10,071 nt of DNA from VRUE01 sp046733275 (lineage in GTDB: Bacteria; Actinomycetota; Thermoleophilia; Solirubrobacterales; 70-9): NCBI GenBank assembly GCA_046733275.1, contig JBKPOW010000063.1, positions 1 through 10,071 on the forward strand. The letters are read 5' to 3'. The notes beneath the pieces are model-generated. The model was not told where the DNA came from, made no database searches, and saw only the letters and a program-made list of their open reading frames with translations. Each line of letters begins with the position of its first letter. Positions within the stretch are counted from its first letter, which is position 1. Positions 1-6,209 of this stretch are shown here, one piece after another. The position numbers and the translations under genes were made by a program.

Positions 1-411
1 CCGTGTGCCGCCGTTGCGCCCGACCGGATCGCCGAGATGACCGGCAGCCTCACCTACAGCCCCGCTCTCGACGCCTATCTGCTGCTCGGCATGGCGACGG
101 CGTCACGTCCCGACGCCCCGCTGCCTCGCACCGGCGTCTACTACTCGACGTCGACCGATCTGATCCACTGGGCGCCGCGCCGCCTGCTGCTGGGCGCGCC
201 AACCGTGCACAGCTACCGCTGCGGCGGGCCGGAGGCGATCGCTTATCCCTCACTGTTGGATCCAGGGAGTCGCTCGCGCACCTTCACGACGACCGACTCC
301 CGTGCGTTCGTCTACTACACCCAAATCCACTATCGCGACTGTCACAAGACGCCCGACCGCGACCTGGCTCGTGTTCCCGTGAGGATTTCGCTCCGCCAGG
401 GAGACCCCTAG
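1..411 (+). CDS. C-terminal part of a beta-propeller, glycoside-hydrolase-like protein (5' end outside window)
   Basis: The frame is open from base 1 and stops with TAG at 409-411, giving the last 136 residues of a longer protein. The visible part contains a segment reading STSTDLIHW (about residues 49-57). The S-x-DL-x-x-W pattern is typical of the blades of five-bladed propeller glycosidases and related proteins (GH43/GH32/GH130-like). A later strand-rich segment (GPEAIAYPSLLDP, then FVYYTQIHY) fits another blade. The catalytic acids of these families lie in earlier blades and cannot be checked here. The 1-nt gap to the following glycosyltransferase suggests one transcript and a role in glycan handling. 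A secreted or periplasmic location is possible, but the N-terminus is missing. The fold call is moderately supported; activity and substrate are unknown, and a non-enzymatic propeller is an alternative. Confidence 0.5.
   Translation, partial: PCAAVAPDRIAEMTGSLTYSPALDAYLLLGMATASRPDAPLPRTGVYYSTSTDLIHWAPRRLLLGAPTVHSYRCGGPEAIAYPSLLDPGSRSRTFTTTDSRAFVYYTQIHYRDCHKTPDRDLARVPVRISLRQGDP
398..403 (+). promoter_or_regulatory. Shine-Dalgarno site for the TTG-started glycosyltransferase
   Basis: AGGGAG lies 9 nt before the TTG at 413. It sits inside the last codons of the preceding gene and supports the TTG start and translational coupling across the 1-nt intergenic gap. Confidence 0.5.
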
Positions 412-412
412 C

Positions 413-1555
413 TTGGAAAGGCTCAAGGTCCTCTTCAGCGGCATGGCCGCGGGTGATCCCGAACAGGGCGGCGCCACCTGGGCGGTGCTGCAGTACGTGG
501 CCGGCCTCGAGGCGCTGGGACACGAGGTCGTCTTCGTCGAGCCGCTGGCGCCGCCGCCGGCGGGCGCTTCCCCGTTTCGCTCGGCGACTGTCCGCTATTT
601 CGAATCGCTCGAGCCGCTCAGAGGGCGAGCGGCGTTGCTGGCGCCCAGCGGCGAGCAGACGGTCGGTCTCTCCTACCGTCAGCTAGTGGAGTTCGCGGCC
701 GACGCTGACCTGTTGCTCAACGTCTCCGGGATGCTGCGCGACGAACGCCTGCTCGAGTCGATCCCGATCCGGGCGTTCCTCGACCTGGACCCTGGCTTCA
801 ACCAAGTCTGGGAGGCGACCGGTGAGGAGATGGGAATGGATCGCCACACTCATCACGTGACGGTCGGGCTCGGAGTGGGCCGCGAGGACTGTCCGATCCC
901 AACCTGCGGGTACGACTGGATCCACACCCTTCCGCCGGTGGCCCTCGATCGCTGGCCGCCGGCGCCCGCGGTCGCAGCCGACGCTCCCTTCACCTCGGTG
1001 GGTCATTGGCGCAGCTACGGGTCGGTCGAGCACGCGGGTATCCATTACGGCCAGCGAGCTCACTCGCTGCGCGAGCTGATCGAGCTGCCGACGATGACCG
1101 CCGAGCGGTTCCGACTGGCCCTCGGTATCCATCCCGGCGAGACGGCTGATTTGCGGGCTCTGCGGGCGCGTGGGTGGGAGCTGGTCGATCCACTGGCGGT
1201 CGCCCACACGCCGGCCGCCTACGCCGAGTTCATCCGTGCTTCGAAGGGGGAGCTGTGCGTGGCGAAGAGCGGTTACGTGGCTTCTCGCAGCGGTTGGCTC
1301 AGCGATCGCAGCGCCTGCTACCTGGCCAGCGGTCGTCCAGTGGTGGCGCAGGACACGGGCTTTGCGGAAGCGCTGCCGGTCAACGAAGGGCTGTTCGCAT
1401 TCGGCGACGTTGCCGATGCCGCTGCCTCGGTCGAGCGGATCGCCCGGGAGTGGGAGCGCCATAGCGCCGCCGCGCGCGCGCTGGCGGACGAATACCTCGA
1501 CGCGGGCAAGGTGATCGGTCGGCTTTTGGAGACCCTGGCGGGCGGATCGCTCTGA
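413..1555 (+). CDS. Glycosyltransferase, GT-B fold-like (GT4/GT1-type architecture)
   Basis: This 380-residue protein likely transfers a sugar from a nucleotide donor to a glycan or lipid-linked acceptor at the inner face of the membrane. Residues 4-44 look like the first Rossmann strand, glycine-rich loop and helix of a GT-B N-domain (LKVLFSGMAAGDPEQGG, then GLEALGHEVVFVEPL). Residues 280-330 look like the donor-binding C-domain: a charged segment with SDRSACYLASGRPVVAQDTG (298-316), followed by an acidic GLFAFGD segment. The middle (about 145-200) has unusual Cys pairs (C160, C165). There is no signal peptide or membrane segment. TTG at 413 is chosen because it has a well-spaced AGGGAG and the encoded start leads straight into the first beta-strand. 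It follows the propeller protein by 1 nt. The donor sugar cannot be read from sequence; the following aminotransferase suggests an amino sugar, but this is inference. Confidence 0.75.
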   Translation: MERLKVLFSGMAAGDPEQGGATWAVLQYVAGLEALGHEVVFVEPLAPPPAGASPFRSATVRYFESLEPLRGRAALLAPSGEQTVGLSYRQLVEFAADADLLLNVSGMLRDERLLESIPIRAFLDLDPGFNQVWEATGEEMGMDRHTHHVTVGLGVGREDCPIPTCGYDWIHTLPPVALDRWPPAPAVAADAPFTSVGHWRSYGSVEHAGIHYGQRAHSLRELIELPTMTAERFRLALGIHPGETADLRALRARGWELVDPLAVAHTPAAYAEFIRASKGELCVAKSGYVASRSGWLSDRSACYLASGRPVVAQDTGFAEALPVNEGLFAFGDVADAAASVERIAREWERHSAAARALADEYLDAGKVIGRLLETLAGGSL

Positions 1556-1561
1556 TTTCCA

Positions 1562-1567
1562 TAGATT
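1562..1567 (+). promoter_or_regulatory. Candidate -10 element for a leaderless start of the SGNH-protein gene
   Basis: TAGATT matches TANNNT and ends 7 nt before the ATG at 1575. It lies in a short AT-rich patch inside otherwise GC-rich sequence. No convincing -35 box and no Shine-Dalgarno site are visible. This spacing would place transcription start at or within 1-2 nt of the ATG. Confidence 0.35.
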
Positions 1568-1574
1568 TGTATTG

Positions 1575-2936
1575 ATGACGTCGCTTTCTGTGGAGGTGCT
1601 GGACGTTCGCATGTCCGACTCCGTCGACGACGTCGCCAGGGGAGACCTCACGGCGGCAGCGGAAGACGGCGCCCTCAGCCTGCGGGGCTGGGTCGTCGGC
1701 AACTCGACTCCGATCGAGGAGATCGAGATCGCCGATCAGGCGGAGCGGCTGATTGCCCGCGTGCAGGTCAACAGGCCGCGCCCGGACCTCGCTCAGATGT
1801 TCGAGCGCCCACAGCGAGACAGCGCCGGCTTCAGCGTCACCCTCGAGCCGCACGGGACGGGCGATGACGAGCTGGTCGTCCGGCTCATATGCGGTGAGGG
1901 GCACGCTCCGCTGCTCGCCTCCATCGGAGTGGGCGTAGCGGTCCCTTCCCGACGGGCGCCGAACGGTTCCTCTCCCAATGGGTCGGGAGTCGTGTGGTCG
2001 TCGCTCACCTCAGATCCCCCGTACTGGTCGGTCGCCGACATCGGAGAAAGCCGCAAGGTGCTGACAGGTCGTGACGGTTGGCTCTTCTTGCAGGGAGATG
2101 CCAACGACGTCATCGGCCAACACACGGGAAGGGTGCGCCTTGGACGACGCAGGCGACGGGCCTGGAGACGCCTGCTGGCGCGTCGTCGCAAGTTTGCCGA
2201 CGAGCGGGACGTCGCCTGGCTGTGCCTCGTCATCCCCGACAAGGAGGCCGTGTATCCCGAGCACATGCCGGCAAGTGTGAAGCCAGCGCCCCAAAGGCCG
2301 GTTCACGAATTCATGCAGGTCGCGAAGCGCTGCCGGGCTCCGGTCGTCTACGCGCTGCCCCATCTGGAGACCCGTAAGGGCGAAGGCGACCTGTACGCGC
2401 GAACCGATACCCATTGGAACCACCGCGGTTCCTACGCGGCTTATCGACTGATCTGCGACCGCCTGCGCGAGCGGGGTATGGCCCTCGACGTCCTCGAGCC
2501 GGAGGCGTTCGTCTGGTCCGAGGAGACGATCGCCGGCGATCTCGGCGGCAAGATGCACCCCGGACCCGTCCTCGGTCCGATGCTGCGCGCCAGCCCTCGC
2601 AATCCTCGCGCTCGCCTCGCTCTCGACAATGGGGTTCCCAACCACGGCAGGGTCTGGATGTACGAGCAAGCTGGGGGGGAGGGGCCGACCTGCGTCATGT
2701 TCGGTGAGTCATTCGCCGAAAACCTGATCGTCTTCCTCAAGGAGACGTTCCGCCGGCTGGTCGTGGTCCACACCAGCATGTTCGTGCCGGAGATCCTCGA
2801 GCGTGAGCAGGCGGACGTGGCCCTGAGTCTTCCGCTGGAGCGATTCCTGGTTCGCGTCCCCGATGACGATGACGCCCTCCGCAGGCTGACCGAGACCGCG
2901 CAGCGCAAGGGAGGCGAGCTGCCCTGGACGCTCTGA
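1575..2936 (+). CDS. AlgX/AlgJ-like SGNH-family protein (candidate sugar O-acetyltransferase) with N-terminal beta-sandwich-like domain
   Basis: The 453-residue product has two parts. Residues about 5-122 form a strand-rich domain with LRGWVVGNSTPIEEIEI and a later AGFSVTLEP segment, resembling the accessory domain attached to some glycosyltransferases and sulfotransferases. Residues about 160-435 show the AlgX/AlgJ SGNH signature: GRDGWLFL (165-172), PDKEAVYPEH (221-230), TDTHWNHRG (277-285; D278 and H280 are the expected acid and base), and FGESF (376-380; S379 is the expected nucleophile, GESF replacing the usual GDSF). Known members O-acetylate alginate or other exopolysaccharides outside the cytoplasm. 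This one shows no signal peptide or transmembrane segment, which is odd; it may act in the cytoplasm or be exported another way. A strongly basic stretch lies at 189-206. ATG 1575 is preferred over the adjacent in-frame TTG at 1572. The glycan target is unknown. Confidence 0.72.
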   Translation: MTSLSVEVLDVRMSDSVDDVARGDLTAAAEDGALSLRGWVVGNSTPIEEIEIADQAERLIARVQVNRPRPDLAQMFERPQRDSAGFSVTLEPHGTGDDELVVRLICGEGHAPLLASIGVGVAVPSRRAPNGSSPNGSGVVWSSLTSDPPYWSVADIGESRKVLTGRDGWLFLQGDANDVIGQHTGRVRLGRRRRRAWRRLLARRRKFADERDVAWLCLVIPDKEAVYPEHMPASVKPAPQRPVHEFMQVAKRCRAPVVYALPHLETRKGEGDLYARTDTHWNHRGSYAAYRLICDRLRERGMALDVLEPEAFVWSEETIAGDLGGKMHPGPVLGPMLRASPRNPRARLALDNGVPNHGRVWMYEQAGGEGPTCVMFGESFAENLIVFLKETFRRLVVVHTSMFVPEILEREQADVALSLPLERFLVRVPDDDDALRRLTETAQRKGGELPWTL

Positions 2937-4081
2937 AGGAGGTCCCCTTCACCCGGCCCTTTCTCGCCGGGACCGAGGTCGATTACGTCCGTCAGGCAGC
3001 CGCGGAAGGGCTCGCCAGCGGCGGTCCCTTCACCGAGCGCTGCGAGCGCTGGCTGGAAGAGCGGACGGGTGCTCGGCGGGCGTTGCTCTCGCACTCCGGC
3101 ACGGGAGCGCTCGAGGCGGCGATGATCCTCGCCCGGCTCGGTCCCGGGGACGAGGCGATCATGCCCTCGTTCGCTTATCCGACGATGGCCACTGCCGTGG
3201 TCCGGCAGGGGGCGACGCCGGTCTTCGTCGACATCGATCCAGCCACGCTCAATCTCGATCCGGCTTGCGTCGAGGCGGCGGTCGGGCCGCGGACGCGGGC
3301 GATCGTCGCCGTCCACTACGGCGGGATCGCCTGCGAGATGGACGAGCTGCTGCGGATCGCTCGCGAGAGCGGCGCGACCCTGATCGAGGATGCGGCTCAC
3401 TGCCTGCTCGCCACCTACGGGGATCGCCCGCTCGGCTCGATCGGCGACCTCGGCACGCTCAGCTTCCATCACACCAAGAACCTGACCAGCGGCGAGGGCG
3501 GGGCGCTACTCGTCAACGACCAGGAGCTCTGCGAGCGGGCGGAGATCGTCTGGGAGAAAGGCACCGACCGCAAGCGCTTCGAGCGGGGCGAGGTCGATCG
3601 CTACACCTGGGTCGACGTCGGCTCCTCCTTCGCCGCCAGCGAGCTGACCGCCGCATTCCTCTGGGGGCAGCTCGAGGTGGCCGAGCAGGTGACGGCGCAG
3701 CGTCTGTCGATATGGGATAGCTACCACCGGGCCTTCGCCGAGCTGGAGGGCGAGGGCCTCGCCCGGCGGCCCGTCGTGCCGCAGGGCTGCCGGCACAACG
3801 GCCACGTCTACTACCTGGTCCTGGGGGACGAGGAGCGGGACGCCGTGCTGGGCGAGCTGCGGGCGGAGGGCATCGGTGCCTCCTTCCACTACGTGCCGCT
3901 GCACAGCTCGCCCGGCGGCCGCCGCTTCGGCCGCACGGCGGGTGAGCTGCGCAACACCGATCGCCTCAGTCGCGGCCTGATTCGCCTGCCGCTGTGGGCC
4001 GGTATCCGGCCCGAGGCCGTCGATCGAGTGATCGAGGCAACCCGCCGGGCGGTGCACAGCGCCGCCCGAGCGCGAGCCTAG
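2924..4081 (+). CDS. wecE: WecE-type dTDP-4-amino-4,6-dideoxygalactose transaminase (DegT/DnrJ/EryC1 family), apparent CTG start
   Basis: This PLP enzyme converts a dTDP-4-keto-6-deoxyhexose to the 4-amino sugar, using glutamate in characterised WecE proteins. With a CTG start at 2924 the product is 385 residues, close to the roughly 376 of E. coli WecE, and it aligns in memory along its whole length. Landmarks are VPFTRPFLAGTE near the N-terminus, HYGGIACEMD (131-140), IEDAAH with the PLP-contacting D156, and SFHHTKN with K185 as the Schiff-base lysine. WEKGTDRKRF, VDRYTWVDVGSS and FHYVPLH follow. The last in-frame stop upstream is at 2870-2872, and no ATG, GTG or TTG occurs before TTG 3083, which would remove the conserved first 53 residues. 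CTG at 2924 has AAGGGAGG about 9 nt upstream and overlaps the previous gene's stop by 13 nt; CTG 2933 is the alternative. WecE is favoured over perosamine-synthase-like relatives by the CEMD and EKGT motifs. Confidence 0.85.
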   Translation: MDALKEVPFTRPFLAGTEVDYVRQAAAEGLASGGPFTERCERWLEERTGARRALLSHSGTGALEAAMILARLGPGDEAIMPSFAYPTMATAVVRQGATPVFVDIDPATLNLDPACVEAAVGPRTRAIVAVHYGGIACEMDELLRIARESGATLIEDAAHCLLATYGDRPLGSIGDLGTLSFHHTKNLTSGEGGALLVNDQELCERAEIVWEKGTDRKRFERGEVDRYTWVDVGSSFAASELTAAFLWGQLEVAEQVTAQRLSIWDSYHRAFAELEGEGLARRPVVPQGCRHNGHVYYLVLGDEERDAVLGELRAEGIGASFHYVPLHSSPGGRRFGRTAGELRNTDRLSRGLIRLPLWAGIRPEAVDRVIEATRRAVHSAARARA

Positions 4082-4086
4082 CGCTC

Positions 4087-5073
4087 GTGCAGGCCGTGGC
4101 TCCCACCGATTCGGAGCTTCGCGACGGCCTCGAGCGAGCGCTGGCCGAGGTCGGCCGCCCTGGGCCGAGCAAGGTCGTGCGGCGGGCCTCCGAGTACCGG
4201 ACGAGCTTCCCGCTGGAGGAGCTTGAGGTGACCTTGTCCGACGGCGAGGAGCTGCGCCTGGCCTTCAAGCAACTCGACTGGCGCCTGCTCGCCGAGGAGG
4301 CCCGCCTCGCCAAGCCCGAGTTCCTCCACGACCCGGCGCGTGAGCCGGCGGTCTACGCCGCCCTGCTGGCGCCGGCGGATCTCGGCGCCCCCGCCTACCG
4401 CGGTGCGTTGGTCGAACCAGAGGCGAGCAGGCACTGGCTCTTCGTCGAGTGGATCGAGGGCCGCGAGCTGTACCAGGTGGGGGATGTCGCGCTCTGGGCG
4501 GAGTCGGCCCGCTGGCTGGGTCGGCTTCATGGCGGTTTCCAGGAAGCGGCCGGCCGCGAGGCGGTCGACGTGCCGCTGCTCGAGTACGACGAGGACTACT
4601 ACCGGCGCTGGCTCGCCCGAGCGCGCGACTTCTCCGAGGGGGACGCGGAGCGGCGGCGGGCGCTGTCGTGGCTCGCCGAGCGCTACGACGCCGTCGTCGA
4701 GTCGCTGCTCTCGCTGCCGCGGACCCTGCTGCACGGAGAGTTCTACGCCTCGAACGTCCTCGTCGACGCGGGGCCCGGCGCCTGTCGGGTGGCGCCCGTC
4801 GATTGGGAGCTGGCGGCGTGGGGCCCCGGCCTGATCGACCTCGCCGCCCTAGTCAGCGGCGGTTGGCGGGAGGAGGAGCGGGCGAGCATCGTCGAGGCCT
4901 ACCGCGGCGTCGCGGGCGTCGACCCCTTCGCCGCCCCCCAGCTCGAGACAGCGCGGCTCCACCTCGCGGTCCAGTGGCTCGGTTGGGCTCCGCCGGAGTG
5001 GACCCCGCCGGAGGGGCAGCGCCACGACTGGCTTGCCGAGGCGCTCGAGCTGACGGAGAGGATCGGGCTCTGA
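4087..5073 (+). CDS. APH/choline-kinase-fold phosphotransferase
   Basis: This 328-residue protein has the aminoglycoside-phosphotransferase/choline-kinase fold and probably phosphorylates a small hydroxylated molecule such as a sugar or amino sugar in the cytoplasm. Visible landmarks are a candidate ATP-binding lysine in LAFKQL (K61), EPAVYAAL (87-94), WLFVEWIEG (117-125, hinge-like), the catalytic loop LLHGEFYASNVLV (214-226) and the metal-binding VDWE (D239). The usual HGD motif is HGE here (E218), so the catalytic acid may be a glutamate. GTG 4087 is chosen because it lies 5 nt after the preceding stop; a frame extension into that gene exists but would overlap it by 88 nt. No good Shine-Dalgarno site is visible. 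The last base of its TGA is shared with the ATG of the next gene, implying coupling. Given the neighbours, a sugar substrate is more likely than an antibiotic, but this is inference. Confidence 0.72.
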   Translation: MQAVAPTDSELRDGLERALAEVGRPGPSKVVRRASEYRTSFPLEELEVTLSDGEELRLAFKQLDWRLLAEEARLAKPEFLHDPAREPAVYAALLAPADLGAPAYRGALVEPEASRHWLFVEWIEGRELYQVGDVALWAESARWLGRLHGGFQEAAGREAVDVPLLEYDEDYYRRWLARARDFSEGDAERRRALSWLAERYDAVVESLLSLPRTLLHGEFYASNVLVDAGPGACRVAPVDWELAAWGPGLIDLAALVSGGWREEERASIVEAYRGVAGVDPFAAPQLETARLHLAVQWLGWAPPEWTPPEGQRHDWLAEALELTERIGL

Positions 5074-5771
5074 TGGCGGTGCGCTTCCTGATCGTCAACG
5101 CCGACGATTTCGGGCTTTCCGCCGCCGTCAATGCCGGCATCGTCGAAGCTCACGAGCGCGGCATCGTCACCAGCGCGAGCCTGATGGTGCGCCAGGCCGC
5201 CGCCGCCGATGCGGTCGCCCAGGCGATGGAGGACCCCGCGCTTTCGGTCGGCCTGCACATCGACATCGGTCAGTGGGACTACGAGGACGGCGAGTGGAAG
5301 CTGGCCTACGAGCGCTGCCCCCCCGATGACGCGGCCGCGGTCGAGGTGGAGTGCCGCGGCCAGCTCGAAGCCTTCCGCGAGCTGTTGGGACGCGATCCGA
5401 CCCACCTCGACTCACACCAGCACACCCACATGAGCGAGCCGGTCGGACCGGTCGCCGCGGCGATCGCCGACGAGCTCGGCGTGCCGGTGCGCGGTCGCGG
5501 CATCACCTACGCGGGCGGCTTTTACGGCCAGTCGGGACGGGGAGAGCCGTGGCCCGAGGGAATTTCCGTCGAGCGCTTGATCGAGCTGATCGAGGGATTG
5601 CCGCCCGGATGGACGGAGCTCGGCTGTCATCCCGGCCGCGGCGTCGGTGCGCGCGAATCCTCCTACGGGGCCGAGCGCGAGCAGGAGGTCCGTGCGCTCT
5701 GCGACCCCCGGGTGAAGGCGGCGATCGAGGGTCGAGGCGTCCAGCTGCGTTCCTTCGCCGAGCTCGGCTGA
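5073..5771 (+). CDS. ChbG/YdjC-family carbohydrate deacetylase
   Basis: The 232-residue protein belongs to the YdjC/ChbG family of metal-dependent deacetylases, which remove N-acetyl groups from sugars such as chitooligosaccharides. The family motifs are clear: LIVNADDFG (6-14) with the metal and catalytic aspartates D11/D12, GLHIDIG (60-66) with H62, HLDSHQHTH (111-119) with the metal-binding histidines, and a C-terminal GCHPG (184-188) with a conserved His. It has no signal peptide, so it should act in the cytoplasm. ATG 5073 overlaps the previous stop by one base, and GGAGAGG lies about 11 nt upstream. Its place after an aminotransferase and a small-molecule kinase suggests deacetylation of a sugar intermediate in glycan assembly. 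The name chbG is not applied because chitobiose use is not supported by the context. Confidence 0.85.
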   Translation: MAVRFLIVNADDFGLSAAVNAGIVEAHERGIVTSASLMVRQAAAADAVAQAMEDPALSVGLHIDIGQWDYEDGEWKLAYERCPPDDAAAVEVECRGQLEAFRELLGRDPTHLDSHQHTHMSEPVGPVAAAIADELGVPVRGRGITYAGGFYGQSGRGEPWPEGISVERLIELIEGLPPGWTELGCHPGRGVGARESSYGAEREQEVRALCDPRVKAAIEGRGVQLRSFAELG

Positions 5772-5837
5772 CACGCCGGGGGATTCGGCCAGCGTCAGCG
5801 CCGCAGGGTTTTGCCGTCGGCCGCCGTACATGAAGGG

Positions 5838-6146
5838 ATGAGCGAGCACGAGCGCGACGGCGCCGAGGACTGGCGCCTGCCAGAGCGTTCCCGCCCGCCG
5901 CTGCTGGGCGAGCTGGTCGAACGGATCGACGAGGCGCTAGCCACGGCCCGTGCCTCGGAGGCGGCGGTGATGACCGTCGGCGCGGCGGCGCTCGACGCGG
6001 CCGAGCAGGCCAAGCGGGCTGCCGAGCTCGCCGAGCGGGCGAGCGCCGCGATGAACGGTGAGAACGGCATGGACAGCTTCAGCGCTCGCGCCGACCGCGT
6101 CGCCGAACGCCTCCAGCGCATCCAGCGCATGCCGCTCTCCGCCTGA
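5838..6146 (+). CDS. Small Ala/Glu-rich helical protein of unknown function
   Basis: I do not recognise a family. The 102-residue product starts with a short polar segment, then has a long region (about 22-72) rich in Ala, Glu and Arg with heptad-like spacing (ELVERIDEALATARASEAAV, then AAEQAKRAAELAERAS), so one or two amphipathic helices or a coiled coil are likely. A short Gly/Asn linker (73-78) leads to a second helix (79-97). It has no cysteines, signal peptide or membrane segment. ATG 5838 is chosen over an in-frame TTG at 5811. GAAGGG directly abuts the ATG with no spacer, so ribosome binding by it is doubtful; a TACATG hexamer at 5827 could be a -10 of a near-leaderless transcript. It lies between the deacetylase and the acyl-CoA dehydrogenase, on the same strand as both. 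Coding is supported by ordered codon use in GC-rich DNA, but modestly. Confidence 0.55.
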   Translation: MSEHERDGAEDWRLPERSRPPLLGELVERIDEALATARASEAAVMTVGAAALDAAEQAKRAAELAERASAAMNGENGMDSFSARADRVAERLQRIQRMPLSA

Positions 6147-6171
6147 CATTCGGCTGCCGGCCCGGCGCCGA

Positions 6172-6177
6172 TATCCT
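6172..6177 (+). promoter_or_regulatory. Weak candidate -10 element upstream of the acyl-CoA dehydrogenase
   Basis: TATCCT lies 32 nt before the ATG at 6210 in the 63-nt gap after the small helical-protein gene. It would give a leader of about 25 nt containing AGGAG at 6203-6207, which is unusually close (2 nt) to the ATG. No clear -35 box is present. Confidence 0.3.
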
Positions 6178-6209
6178 TCGCCATCCCGCCCCCGACCGGA
6201 TCAGGAGCC

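Noticed and set aside
1..686. Arg/Ser-rich frame starting at GTG 3
   Set aside because: It overlaps the propeller gene and the glycosyltransferase in another frame and shows no protein-like pattern.
683..1702. Long minus-strand open frame (about 339 codons) opposite the glycosyltransferase
   Set aside because: It is antisense to a convincing gene, has no recognisable domain and is Arg/His/Gln-rich, as expected for a shadow frame in GC-rich DNA.
2441..3472. Long minus-strand open frame (about 343 codons) opposite the SGNH and WecE genes
   Set aside because: It spans the junction of two well-supported plus-strand genes and reads as low-complexity Arg/Ser-rich sequence with no motif.
4449..5072. 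Upstream in-frame extension of the deacetylase through the phosphotransferase gene
   Set aside because: The extension is Arg/Ala/Gly-rich shadow sequence of the phosphotransferase; the deacetylase motif begins right after ATG 5073.
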